Of a stretch of 13,926 nucleotides of DNA, positions 1 through 6,799 are shown piece by piece (position 1 is the stretch's first letter; each line of letters starts with the position of its first letter). A program made the translations under genes and the position numbers. The notes under the pieces are model-generated. The model had not been told where the DNA came from. It saw only the letters and a list, made by a program, of their open reading frames with translations, and did no database searches. Source of the DNA: T1SED10-198M sp003554345 [NCBI: Candidatus Sumerlaeota bacterium] (GTDB lineage: Bacteria; Sumerlaeota; T1SED10-198M). Location: assembly GCA_003554345.1 (NCBI GenBank), contig PWGE01000166.1, forward strand, positions 1-13,926. Reading direction: 5' to 3'.

Positions 1-650
1 TAGAATCCTTGAATAAATGTTTTACATCAATGATACGTGGATGAAGTCAAGATAAGGCCAGAAAGAAAAAGAAACCAGAAAATTTGCATCGATGGACAGG
101 ATATGCAGGATATCAGAAAAAATTAATCTCATCAGATCCGAAAAAAGAAATGTAACAAGGATTGACAGGATGAAACAGGATGCCAGAGAAAAGATGATGT
201 TATCAGATCCTGGAAACTGAGTAGTATCTTTTTTTTCGTGTTTTTTCGTGTTTTTCGTGGTTTATTCTTATCTGAAAATAGAACCCTACAAATATAGTAC
301 CCGTTGCTAAAAAAACTTGCACTTCATGAGTGTATTTCTGCTGTTCCCGGGAGCGCCGATCTCTGACTTACAGTCTGCCTATGGCGGAATCGGCATCTTA
401 TTCTTATTCTGCAAGTTCACTCTGGCGGATTCATCATGGGTGGCGTCAGCACTCGTGCTGACATGAATAACTCCACTGAAAATAAATCTATTAAAGTCTG
501 TCTGATTCCGTGATCCTATATCTCCTATTGCTCATATTGGTCCTATCTGGTCATATTTATTCTGAAAGTTTACTCTAATGGGCTGTAAGTCCGCTTGTGA
601 CGGATTCATGATTAGTGATGCCTGTGCCGGTATAAGGATCTTAAGCAGCG
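1..650 (-). repeat. Mosaic intergenic repeat region R1
   Basis: No credible gene lies here. The stretch is built from modules found again, often inverted, at 5490-6432, 11053-11330 and 13257-13926. In order: CAGGAT-rich words (83-102 is identical to 5559-5578); a T-tract-CGTG tandem (229-260); a module starting GGGAGCGCCGAT near 349 and closing with ATCGGC near 390; a variable-hairpin unit (411-473); a segment with CCTATATCTCCTATTGCTC (about 513-531) that is the reverse complement of about 13715-13735; and a degraded second unit at about 560-635. Orientation is assigned relative to the unit at 13261-13330. The copies differ by many substitutions, so this is an old dispersed family rather than one recent insertion. 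Confidence 0.8.
411..473 (-). repeat. Variable-hairpin repeat unit, copy 1
   Basis: The unit contains a perfect 18-bp palindrome GTCAGCAC-TC-GTGCTGAC (435-452) next to the conserved spacer (reverse complement of GCCACC-N-ATGAAT). The CCGCC hairpin is half-degraded: GTTCACTCTGGCGG, with one arm changed to GTTCACT. The palindrome arms differ from those in the other copies, yet full complementarity is kept. Confidence 0.8.
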
Positions 651-678
651 AAACGGTGTTATCCCTCTTTCTTCCTGA

Positions 679-706
679 TTGCAGTTTGGGGGAAGTTATT
701 TACAAT
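679..706 (+). promoter_or_regulatory. Probable argJ promoter
   Basis: TTGCAG (679-684), a 16-nt spacer and TACAAT (701-706) match a sigma70-type promoter. Transcription would start near 713. An upstream in-frame TTG at 679 therefore lies inside the promoter, which argues for translation starting at the ATG at 739. Confidence 0.6.
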
Positions 707-738
707 ACAAGAATCAGCATTATGTGAAGGAGAGAAGT

Positions 739-1908
739 ATGCAGCACGTATTACCGGAGGGATATTCTGTAGGCGGTTATTGTGCCGGGCTGAAAAAATG
801 GGAAAAAGAAGATGTGGGTATCATTCTTTCAGAGACACCGGCAACGACGGCAGGCATCTTTACCGTCAATAAATTTCAGGCAGCTCCTGTGTATATTTGC
901 AAAGAGCATATTGATAATAATATATGTGCTGTACTTGCCAACAGCGGCTGTGCAAATGCCTGTACCGGCACGGAGGGTTATGAAAATGCTTTTTCCACGT
1001 TGCGTCAGGCGGCGCGCCGATTTGCCGTTCAGTCTTCTCAGATTTTGCCGGCTTCCACGGGGGTCATAGGTAAACAGCTGGAAGTTACAAAAATTAACAG
1101 GGCTATAGAAAAAGTGGAGACCGGCTTTATAGAGAAGCATCTGCAGGCTTTTGCCCGTTCTATTATGACGACCGATACCTTTCCCAAGATAGTGAGTCGA
1201 CAACTTTCTTTGAAAAAAGGTCCGGCAACCATTACGGCTTTCAGCAAGGGGGCGGGAATGATAGCTCCCAACATGGCTACCATGCTGGTATTTATATTAA
1301 CTGACGTAGATATTAAAAAAAGTCTTTTACATCAGATGCTTTCTCAAGCAGCTGATAGTACGTATCACAGTATTTCCGTGGATGGTGATATGAGCACCAA
1401 TGATAGCGTATTCTGTTTAGCCAATGGGCGTGCTGGGTCCATTAAAGGCAAAGAGGATTACTTTTATGAGCAGTTAAAGGGGGTAATGGAGGAGTCGGCA
1501 CGCTTGATAGTAAAAGACGGAGAAGGTGCCACCAAGCTCATTACCGTTGAAGTGAAATCGGCTCCATCAAAAGAAGTGGCTCATGGTATTGCCATGAAGG
1601 TGGCACGTTCCAACCTGGTGAAGACTGCTTTCTTCGGAGAAGATGCCAATTGGGGACGTATTATCAGCGCTGCCGGTAGTTACGAGGGAGATTTTGATCC
1701 CCGACCTATGGAGGTATATATTGGACCTCACCTTTTATTTAAAAACCTTGTACCGCTTGATTTTGATGAAGAAAAGGTGACCCGTACCCTGCAAGAAGAT
1801 GAGATAACCGTGTGTATTGATCTGAATCAAGGAGAAGCAGGTGCCAGAGCCTGGACCTGTGACTTTTCTTATGAATACGTCAGAATCAATGCCGACTATC
1901 GTACTTAG
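739..1908 (+). CDS. argJ: Bifunctional ornithine acetyltransferase / N-acetylglutamate synthase ArgJ
   Basis: ArgJ moves the acetyl group from N-acetylornithine to glutamate, closing the acetyl cycle of arginine synthesis in the cytoplasm; some members also use acetyl-CoA. The 389-residue product has the family signatures in order: NSGCANACTG (68-77), STGVIG (106-111), TTDTFPK (144-150), KGAGMIAPNMATML (170-183), FFGEDANWGR and the C-terminal CDFSYEYVRINADYRT. By family knowledge the precursor cleaves itself before the Thr of ATML, here Thr181, giving alpha and beta chains with Thr as nucleophile. The ATG at 739 has AAGGAG six bases upstream; an in-frame TTG at 679 would add 20 residues but sits in the promoter. 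No other arg gene is in the window. The stop codon overlaps the convergent radical SAM gene by 4 bp. Whether the enzyme is mono- or bifunctional cannot be read from sequence. Confidence 0.97.
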   Translation: MQHVLPEGYSVGGYCAGLKKWEKEDVGIILSETPATTAGIFTVNKFQAAPVYICKEHIDNNICAVLANSGCANACTGTEGYENAFSTLRQAARRFAVQSSQILPASTGVIGKQLEVTKINRAIEKVETGFIEKHLQAFARSIMTTDTFPKIVSRQLSLKKGPATITAFSKGAGMIAPNMATMLVFILTDVDIKKSLLHQMLSQAADSTYHSISVDGDMSTNDSVFCLANGRAGSIKGKEDYFYEQLKGVMEESARLIVKDGEGATKLITVEVKSAPSKEVAHGIAMKVARSNLVKTAFFGEDANWGRIISAAGSYEGDFDPRPMEVYIGPHLLFKNLVPLDFDEEKVTRTLQEDEITVCIDLNQGEAGARAWTCDFSYEYVRINADYRT

Positions 1909-3341
1909 GACGAAAAAAATATTTTACGAAAAGCCTTACATTTGGCTTTAAATTCAGACAGTGAACGGAGGCGAAGAATCTCGCGCAGAATTTTTTGAGG
2001 ACGCAGGTAAAAAGCTTTCATGGCTTTTTTTTGCCAGAATTGAAGGCGTTCTGCTGGCAGATGGGGATACGAAATGACCGCACTTCCTTCTTCTTCAAAT
2101 GCTTCCCATTTTCTGGTTGTTAAGAGGGAATGGTTACGGGCGTATTGGTAAAACTCCGTTCCCGGAAAAGGGGTGGCAATATGAAAATTGACAAAGTCAG
2201 GACGCAGTTTTCTGGCAAAACGAATGGTTTTTTTGATGGTCTGCTCTGTTTCTCCCGGTAAACCCAGTATGAAATAGCCAAAACTCAGAATACCTGCTTT
2301 GCGGGTAACTTTAATAGCTTTTCTTATATCCTCACTTGTGATATCTTTTCGGGCACTTTTCAGAATGTCAGGATGGGGGCTTTCAATACCGTAAGAAACC
2401 ATCAGGCAACCACTTTCTTTCATGGCTTGAAGCATTGGTAAATCTACTGCATCTACCCGGCTGTTGCAAATCCATCGGAGGGGGGTGGCTAACTCTTTGA
2501 GGGCTTTGCAGAAATCCATCACCCATTGACGGGAAAAAGTAAAAGAATCAGTCATGAACACCAGGTTTTTAATTTCGTATCGTTGAGTAATAAGTTCGAT
2601 TTCTCTGATAACATTTTCTACGCTTCTCAAGCGCACTTTACTTCCCCATACCCTGCCTGCCCGGCAGAAAGTACAGCGATACGGACAGCCGCGGGACGGT
2701 ATAATAGTTACAAATGGTTCATTATTAAAAAACGGCATGGTATAGCGCTCTAATCTCATCAGGCAGCGTTCCGGGAAAGGAAGATTATCCAGGTTTGTAA
2801 CATAGGATGGTGTATGATTCACATGTATAGAACCGTCATCCTGTTTGAATGCCAGGGCGGGAATGTCCTTTGCTTTTGATCTCCAGGATTTAAAGAAATC
2901 TTTCCAGATGGGAACCAGGAAAGAAAGGGTGTTTTCTGCTTCATTGATTAATACGAAGTCTATTTCTTCGCTTTTACAGGTTTCTTCGGTATAGACTGAT
3001 GAATGTGTCCCCACCATCCCTATCAGGCTTTCTGGTAGATATTCTTTAATAAGGCGGGCATTTTGCAAATCATTGTTGAAAGTAGGGGTGGTGGTCAACA
3101 TGATAATGACGGAGGGTTTGTGATTGAGAAGATATAACTTGAGGTTCTCAAAATGCAGGTGGGGCAGCATACCGTCCCAGAAGAGAGGTTGAGCTCCACT
3201 CTCCCCGGCAACGGCTGCAAGTGAGGCAAGACCGGTGGGCGGCCAGTATTCGCCGGCAATACTTTTGCGCCCACAGCGACCAACTTCTTTCATATAGACG
3301 GATCCCATTAAGTGCGGTGGATTGAGAAAAAGAATTTTCAT
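1905..3341 (-). CDS. B12-binding-domain radical SAM protein
   Basis: This 478-residue protein has the layout of cobalamin-dependent radical SAM enzymes of the BchE/HpnP type. An N-terminal Rossmann-like B12-binding domain (about 1-160) begins MKILFLNPPH and contains GTHSSVYTEE and DFVLINEAENTL, equivalent to the usual GGPHAT...PE and D-x-V-x-x-GEGE-x-T. The radical SAM domain follows with CxxxCxxC at Cys219, Cys223 and Cys226 in SRGCPYRCTFC, then YGIESPHPDIL and GLPGETEQT. The C-terminal tail is basic. Family members methylate or rearrange unactivated carbons using SAM and a 4Fe-4S cluster; the substrate here cannot be named. The start codon overlaps the stop of the upstream peptidase gene (ATGA), so the two are translationally coupled and share a promoter. 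Its stop overlaps argJ from the opposite strand. Confidence 0.88.
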   Translation of the reverse strand: MKILFLNPPHLMGSVYMKEVGRCGRKSIAGEYWPPTGLASLAAVAGESGAQPLFWDGMLPHLHFENLKLYLLNHKPSVIIMLTTTPTFNNDLQNARLIKEYLPESLIGMVGTHSSVYTEETCKSEEIDFVLINEAENTLSFLVPIWKDFFKSWRSKAKDIPALAFKQDDGSIHVNHTPSYVTNLDNLPFPERCLMRLERYTMPFFNNEPFVTIIPSRGCPYRCTFCRAGRVWGSKVRLRSVENVIREIELITQRYEIKNLVFMTDSFTFSRQWVMDFCKALKELATPLRWICNSRVDAVDLPMLQAMKESGCLMVSYGIESPHPDILKSARKDITSEDIRKAIKVTRKAGILSFGYFILGLPGETEQTIKKTIRFARKLRPDFVNFHIATPFPGTEFYQYARNHSLLTTRKWEAFEEEGSAVISYPHLPAERLQFWQKKAMKAFYLRPQKILREILRLRSLSEFKAKCKAFRKIFFSS

Positions 3342-4408
3342 GGTTGGGAAAAGGGATCCTCCGAAATGGATAAATGAGGTTCTTTTGAGCTCATGCGTAC
3401 CGGGGCTCCTATGGGAAGAGGAAGATTATCACGAATGTGCCCAACAGGGAAATCATAAATAATCGGATAGTCATATTCTCCCAGGAGGTCATCAAAAACT
3501 ACTTCCAGGGTATAATCAGGTTCCTCATCGTAGCCTTCAATATTGACAAATCTGCCCAGTATTAATCCATTGAGTTTATCCAGAGCTCCGGAAAGCTTTA
3601 TCTGGGTTAACATGCGGTCGATTTTGTAAAGGGGTTCTCCTACATCTTCCAGGAAAAGGATTTTGCCATCCCAGTCAGGTTCATAGGGGGTACCTATCAT
3701 TGAGGAAACAAGGCTCAGGTTGCCTCCGATGAGTTGTCCGCTGGCACTGCCGGAGTTCAAAGTTTGTACCTCAATGGAGTCGACGGCATTTTCCTGGTGT
3801 CCGCCCCAGTCTGAGAGGCTGATGGAATCGTTATCTTCCGCAAGGATGAGGGCTTTGAGATGTTCGAGAGCATAGGGACGTGGCTGAGGATTTCCCCAGA
3901 GGAAAATGACGCCGGTAGAATGAACAGAAGGGAAGCCGGCTTTTGACTGCAGGGCAAAATGCAAAGCGGTGTTATCTGAAAACCCGACGAATATTTTCGG
4001 GTTTTCCCGGATTGTTTCCCAGTCTAAGTGGTCTAATATGCGCATAGCGCCATATCCGCCGGCAATGGTAAAAATGGCTTTCACTTCAGGATTGGTGATC
4101 ATTTCCATGAACTCTTCGGCGCGCACCTCATCTCTGCCGGCTAAGGCTCCATATTTTCGCTCTCGCAGATCTTCACGATAGATAACATTGAGACCCTGAT
4201 TTTCCAGGGCTTTTATCCCTTTTTCGAACATCTCGATATCATAGCGGGTTAAAGAATTGGCTGGAGCAATAACACCTACTGTATTTCCCTCTTGCAATAA
4301 GGATGGTGCCTCCAGCCGTGCTTTAGTTTTATTTTCAGCTTCAGACGACAGCGTAACACTGAAAATGAAGCATACAACAAATAGAATAAAAAAGCGTGTT
4401 TTTCTCAT
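3338..4408 (-). CDS. Secreted S66-family peptidase (LD-carboxypeptidase / MccF-like)
   Basis: The S66 family includes LD-carboxypeptidase A, which trims the terminal D-Ala of murein tetrapeptides, and MccF, which inactivates microcin C. The 356-residue product has the family frame: LLQEGNTVGVIAPA (37-50), AIFTIAGGYGAMRIL (111-125), the nucleophile motif VGFSDNTAL with Ser144, GGNLSL (228-233), FLEDVGEP with Glu254, and FPVGHIRDNLPLPIG with His324. Ser, Glu and His form the known catalytic triad. Unlike classic cytoplasmic LdcA, it begins with a charged stretch plus hydrophobic core (MRKTRFFILFVVCFIFSVTL) and a possible cleavage site after SSEA (residue 24), so export to the periplasm is inferred. 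GGGAGGG (4414-4420) lies five bases before the ATG. It is the first gene of a two-gene operon with the radical SAM protein. True substrate unknown. Confidence 0.9.
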   Translation of the reverse strand: MRKTRFFILFVVCFIFSVTLSSEAENKTKARLEAPSLLQEGNTVGVIAPANSLTRYDIEMFEKGIKALENQGLNVIYREDLRERKYGALAGRDEVRAEEFMEMITNPEVKAIFTIAGGYGAMRILDHLDWETIRENPKIFVGFSDNTALHFALQSKAGFPSVHSTGVIFLWGNPQPRPYALEHLKALILAEDNDSISLSDWGGHQENAVDSIEVQTLNSGSASGQLIGGNLSLVSSMIGTPYEPDWDGKILFLEDVGEPLYKIDRMLTQIKLSGALDKLNGLILGRFVNIEGYDEEPDYTLEVVFDDLLGEYDYPIIYDFPVGHIRDNLPLPIGAPVRMSSKEPHLSISEDPFSQP

Positions 4409-4434
4409 AATTGCCCTCCCTGGATAATTAAAAT

Positions 4435-4443
4435 ATTATAACA
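4435..4443 (-). promoter_or_regulatory. Extended -10 promoter of the peptidase / radical SAM operon
   Basis: On the minus strand TGT-TATAAT gives a perfect -10 (4435-4440) with an upstream TG (4442-4443). No good -35 stands at the normal distance, which fits an extended -10 promoter. It sits about 27 bases before the peptidase start and diverges from the pilin promoter. Confidence 0.55.
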
Positions 4444-4507
4444 TATCCTGTTTTTACTTAGGGATTCAGGCTCTATAAAAAATTTATTGAAGATATTGAA
4501 AAAAAAG

Positions 4508-4536
4508 TTGCAGGAAGTAGAAAAAACAAGTATAAT
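4508..4536 (+). promoter_or_regulatory. Pilin promoter
   Basis: TTGCAG (4508-4513), 17-nt spacer, TATAAT (4531-4536). The spacing is ideal and the gene start is 54 bases downstream, with an AAGGAGG ribosome site at 4578-4584. Confidence 0.65.
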
Positions 4537-4589
4537 AAATTATATGAGATGAAAAGTTTTATACCACTATTTATAATAAGGAGGTCTTT

Positions 4590-5234
4590 ATGATGAGAAA
4601 AAGAGGGTTTACACTCATCGAACTTTTGATTGTTGTGGCAATTATTGCTATCCTGGCGGCAATTGCCATACCCAACTTTTTGCAGGCACAAACACGTGCT
4701 AAAATCTCGCGGGTCCAATCAGACCTGCGCACGTATGCCACAGGTCTGGAATCGTATTACGTGGACTACAATGCGTATCCCCCCATGGCAGATTATCCGG
4801 AACCGGCGGTAGAAGATGGGAGTTATACAGAACATTTTCATTCTCGTTTCCCCACTTATCTGACAACGCCTGTTGCCTATATCAGCAATATTTTGTACGA
4901 TCCCTTTATTCCTTCCGAAACCCATGAACTGATCCAGTTTGGAGAGGGTACTGAAATGGCGCGCCGTTACATCTATTTTAATTATTCTGAATTTATAGAG
5001 ACACTTGGTGATGACCCTGACCCGGACAGCTTTTTCGTCCGCATGCAAAGCCTCGTCGGTCCCTGGCTCACCTATAGCTGGGGTCCCAATACAGATTATG
5101 AAAACTCCCCAGCAGATTATGTTTACATTAACTATGATCCTACGAATGGAACCATAAGTCTGGGTAACATTTTCCGAACTCAAGCGCACTCTGAATCTCC
5201 ACCCTTTGAAGAGGAATTCGAAAGCTCCAGGTAG
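4590..5234 (+). CDS. Type IV pilin-like / type II secretion pseudopilin (GspG-like)
   Basis: The 214-residue product starts with a class III prepilin signal: MMRKRG|FTLIELLIVVAIIAILAA. Prepilin peptidase would cut after Gly6, leaving an N-methylated Phe and the conserved Glu at mature position 5 (Glu11). The hydrophobic helix continues through NFLQAQTRAKISRVQSDLRTYATGLESYYVDYNAYP, the usual GspG/PulG helix ending. The C-terminal domain is acidic and ends in GPNTDY...YDPTNGTISLGNIFRTQ, a tail recalled from pseudopilins of several candidate phyla. AAGGAGG at 4578-4584 serves the first ATG (spacing 5); the second ATG at 4593 is possible too. The gene stands alone between its promoter and a strong terminator, and no secretion ATPase, platform protein or peptidase is nearby. 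It could be a minor pseudopilin or a surface filament subunit. Confidence 0.9.
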   Translation: MMRKRGFTLIELLIVVAIIAILAAIAIPNFLQAQTRAKISRVQSDLRTYATGLESYYVDYNAYPPMADYPEPAVEDGSYTEHFHSRFPTYLTTPVAYISNILYDPFIPSETHELIQFGEGTEMARRYIYFNYSEFIETLGDDPDPDSFFVRMQSLVGPWLTYSWGPNTDYENSPADYVYINYDPTNGTISLGNIFRTQAHSESPPFEEEFESSR

Positions 5235-5262
5235 TACATAGTTCGAGGAATTACATGTCAAT

Positions 5263-5300
5263 AAAAGAGGAGGCGTTCCGAATAGACGCCTCCTTTTTTT
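5263..5300 (+). terminator. Rho-independent terminator of the pilin gene
   Basis: GGAGGCGT (5269-5276) pairs with ACGCCTCC (5286-5293) across a 9-nt loop, followed by seven T. An A-run precedes the stem. It sits 29 bases after the stop codon. Confidence 0.93.
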
Positions 5301-5489
5301 ATGGAATACATTTTGAACTCCTGGGAACGCTGTCAGTGTATGTATAATAAAATATTTTTGGTAAGACTTCTATCAACGAATTAATATTTTTTTTTGTAGT
5401 CGGCACATGAAGACGCTTGCTTTATGATAAAGAAAGAACCGCTTTAATGGTGCTTTTTTTACGGAAGGTGTACTTTAGTCAGCCAGAAA
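5301..5489. other. Gene-free AT-rich spacer
   Basis: No coding region is seen. TATAAT at 5343-5348 lacks a matching -35. A weak hairpin (AAAG-x-ACC / GGT-x-CTTT, 5433-5456) followed by a T-run could end a short transcript, but the evidence is thin. Confidence 0.4.
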
Positions 5490-6028
5490 ACAAAATATTC
5501 AACAGGGATATACAGAATAAAACTAGATGAAGACAAAAATGATTAAGAATACAGAATATTTGCATCGATGGACAGGATAATCAGGATAGGAAACAAAGAC
5601 AAACAAACCCCGGAATAAGAATGCATCACGAAAAATTTCCAGGCTCGCAAAGTGAACCCCATAGAAGATATATTGAGGAAGAACTCAAAGAAAACAAAGT
5701 CCGCAAATCCTTCAGAGTAAACTTTCAGGAAGACAGAAAATCAGCATCGGAAAAAAGAAGATGTAACAAGGATATACATAATGGAGAGGATACCGGAATA
5801 AGATAAAAGAGAGAATTATTGTCACCGGAATTATCTTTTTTTCGTGTTTTTCGTGGTTTATTCTTATCTGTAAATAGACTCTTCAAAATATAGTAAACGT
5901 TACTAAAAAAACTTATACTCCATTAGTGTATTTCTGGTTTCCTGGGAGCGCCGATCTCCGACTTACAGTTCACTATGGCGGTCTGAAAGTCCGCCTCTGG
6001 CGGAATCGGCATCTTGTTCTTATTCTGC

Positions 6029-6091
6029 AAGTCCGCCTATGGCGGATTCATAATTGGTGGCGGCAGCCCTCGCGCTGGCGTGAGGAACTCC
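6029..6091 (-). repeat. Variable-hairpin repeat unit, copy 2
   Basis: A perfect CCGCC hairpin TCCGCC-TAT-GGCGGA (6032-6046), the conserved spacer and a variable hairpin CGGCAGC...GCTGGCG (6061-6080) with one G-G mismatch. Confidence 0.8.
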
Positions 6092-6290
6092 TCTAAAAAT
6101 AGAACCTTTTTGAGACGCAAAATATTGCCTGGCTACCCTGAGATAATTTGACGTTTCTTTCAAAATATTTGTGATGGTCTTTTTTGCGAGCTTTTTTATC
6201 TTTTGCGATCTTGACTGATTCTTTGTCTTCTTTGCGGCTTGGCGACCTTTGCGTGATACTTTCTTTTTCTGAATTTTTTTTATTCTGAAA

Positions 6291-6350
6291 GTTCACTCTG
6301 GCGGATTCATGATTGGTGGCGGCAGCCTTTGCGCTGGCGTGAATAACTCC
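6291..6350 (-). repeat. Variable-hairpin repeat unit, copy 3
   Basis: GTTCACTCTGGCGG (one arm of the fixed hairpin lost), the conserved spacer, then CGGCAGC...GCTGGCG (6320-6339). The variable hairpin matches copy 2 in arms but differs in loop. Confidence 0.8.
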
Positions 6351-6432
6351 TCTGATGTCATTGGCCATTCTGAGTTGTACAATGTTGAGTCTCCACCTTT
6401 TGACAAATTGATGTTTCTTTCCGAAGGTTTAA

Positions 6433-6799
6433 TGAGGGCATATTCGTGGTCGTTGTTTTTAGCAATATTGACTTTTCAAAGTCAATGGTTGTATCACTAG
6501 CAGAGAAATGATGTGAAATTATTACCGGGAGTTCCGGTTAAAAAATGTACATGCCCGAACACTTGTGTTTTTTTTTAATAAATGCTCCAACAATTCAGAA
6601 TAAATCCCTGCATATAATTAGAAAGTTAAAATAAGAATATGATCGGCGATACTAAAAGGAATGAAAAAATCAAGAGGTAAAAATTACAGCCTATGGGCAA
6701 AGAATTGTTCAGGTTATAAACTCATCAGCATTGAGGCCTGATCAATTTTAGAAAAATTTTCCATTCATTACGAAAGTTCCAAAAATGATGCTGACGATT
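6433..6799. other. Gene-free spacer with one perfect palindrome
   Basis: No gene is supported. A 20-bp palindrome ATTGACTTT-TC-AAAGTCAAT lies at 6468-6487, not followed by a T-run, so it is more like a binding site or cruciform than a terminator. The rest is AT-rich. No convincing terminator for the minus-strand transporter ending at 6800 was seen. Confidence 0.5.

Larger units (their letters stand above)
5490..6432 (-). repeat. Mosaic intergenic repeat region R2
   Basis: This is the longest block of the repeat family, in the same orientation as region 1-650. It holds CAGGAT words (5559-5578); a degraded direct-orientation CCGCC segment (about 5695-5740, similar to 13502-13540); T-tract-CGTG words (5835-5856); the GGGAGCGCCGAT module (5944-6012); two variable-hairpin units (6029-6091, 6291-6350); a half-broken GAGACGCAA palindrome with its tail (6112-6180) and a more degraded version near 6383-6420; and CGCAAAG words in reverse complement (6173-6260). 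Open frames inside (for example 5621-5806 and 6093-6368) are made of these repeats and lack ribosome sites or family features, so they are not called genes. Confidence 0.82.

Noticed and set aside
679-738. Upstream TTG start giving a 409-residue ArgJ
   Set aside because: The TTG is part of a likely -35 box, whereas the ATG at 739 has a proper AAGGAG and fits family N-termini.
829-1283. Frames overlapping argJ on other frames (812-1069, 829-1203, 1038-1283)
   Set aside because: Shadows of argJ, whose frame carries all the conserved motifs.
5343-5460. Possible small RNA from TATAAT (5343-5348) to a hairpin and T-run (5433-5460)
   Set aside because: No usable -35, and the hairpin has only 7 weak pairs with a mismatch; too little to call.
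5621-5806. 61-codon open frame on the plus strand
   Set aside because: Lies in repeat sequence similar to 13478-13540, without a ribosome site or recognisable domain.
6093-6500. Open frames on both strands (6093-6368 minus, 6309-6500 plus)
   Set aside because: Both are translated CGCAAAG, GAGACGC and CCGCC repeat modules.
6545-6580. Terminator-like ACACTTGTG followed by a T-run
   Set aside because: The loop would be only two bases; after opening it, four pairs remain, and no plus-strand gene ends nearby.
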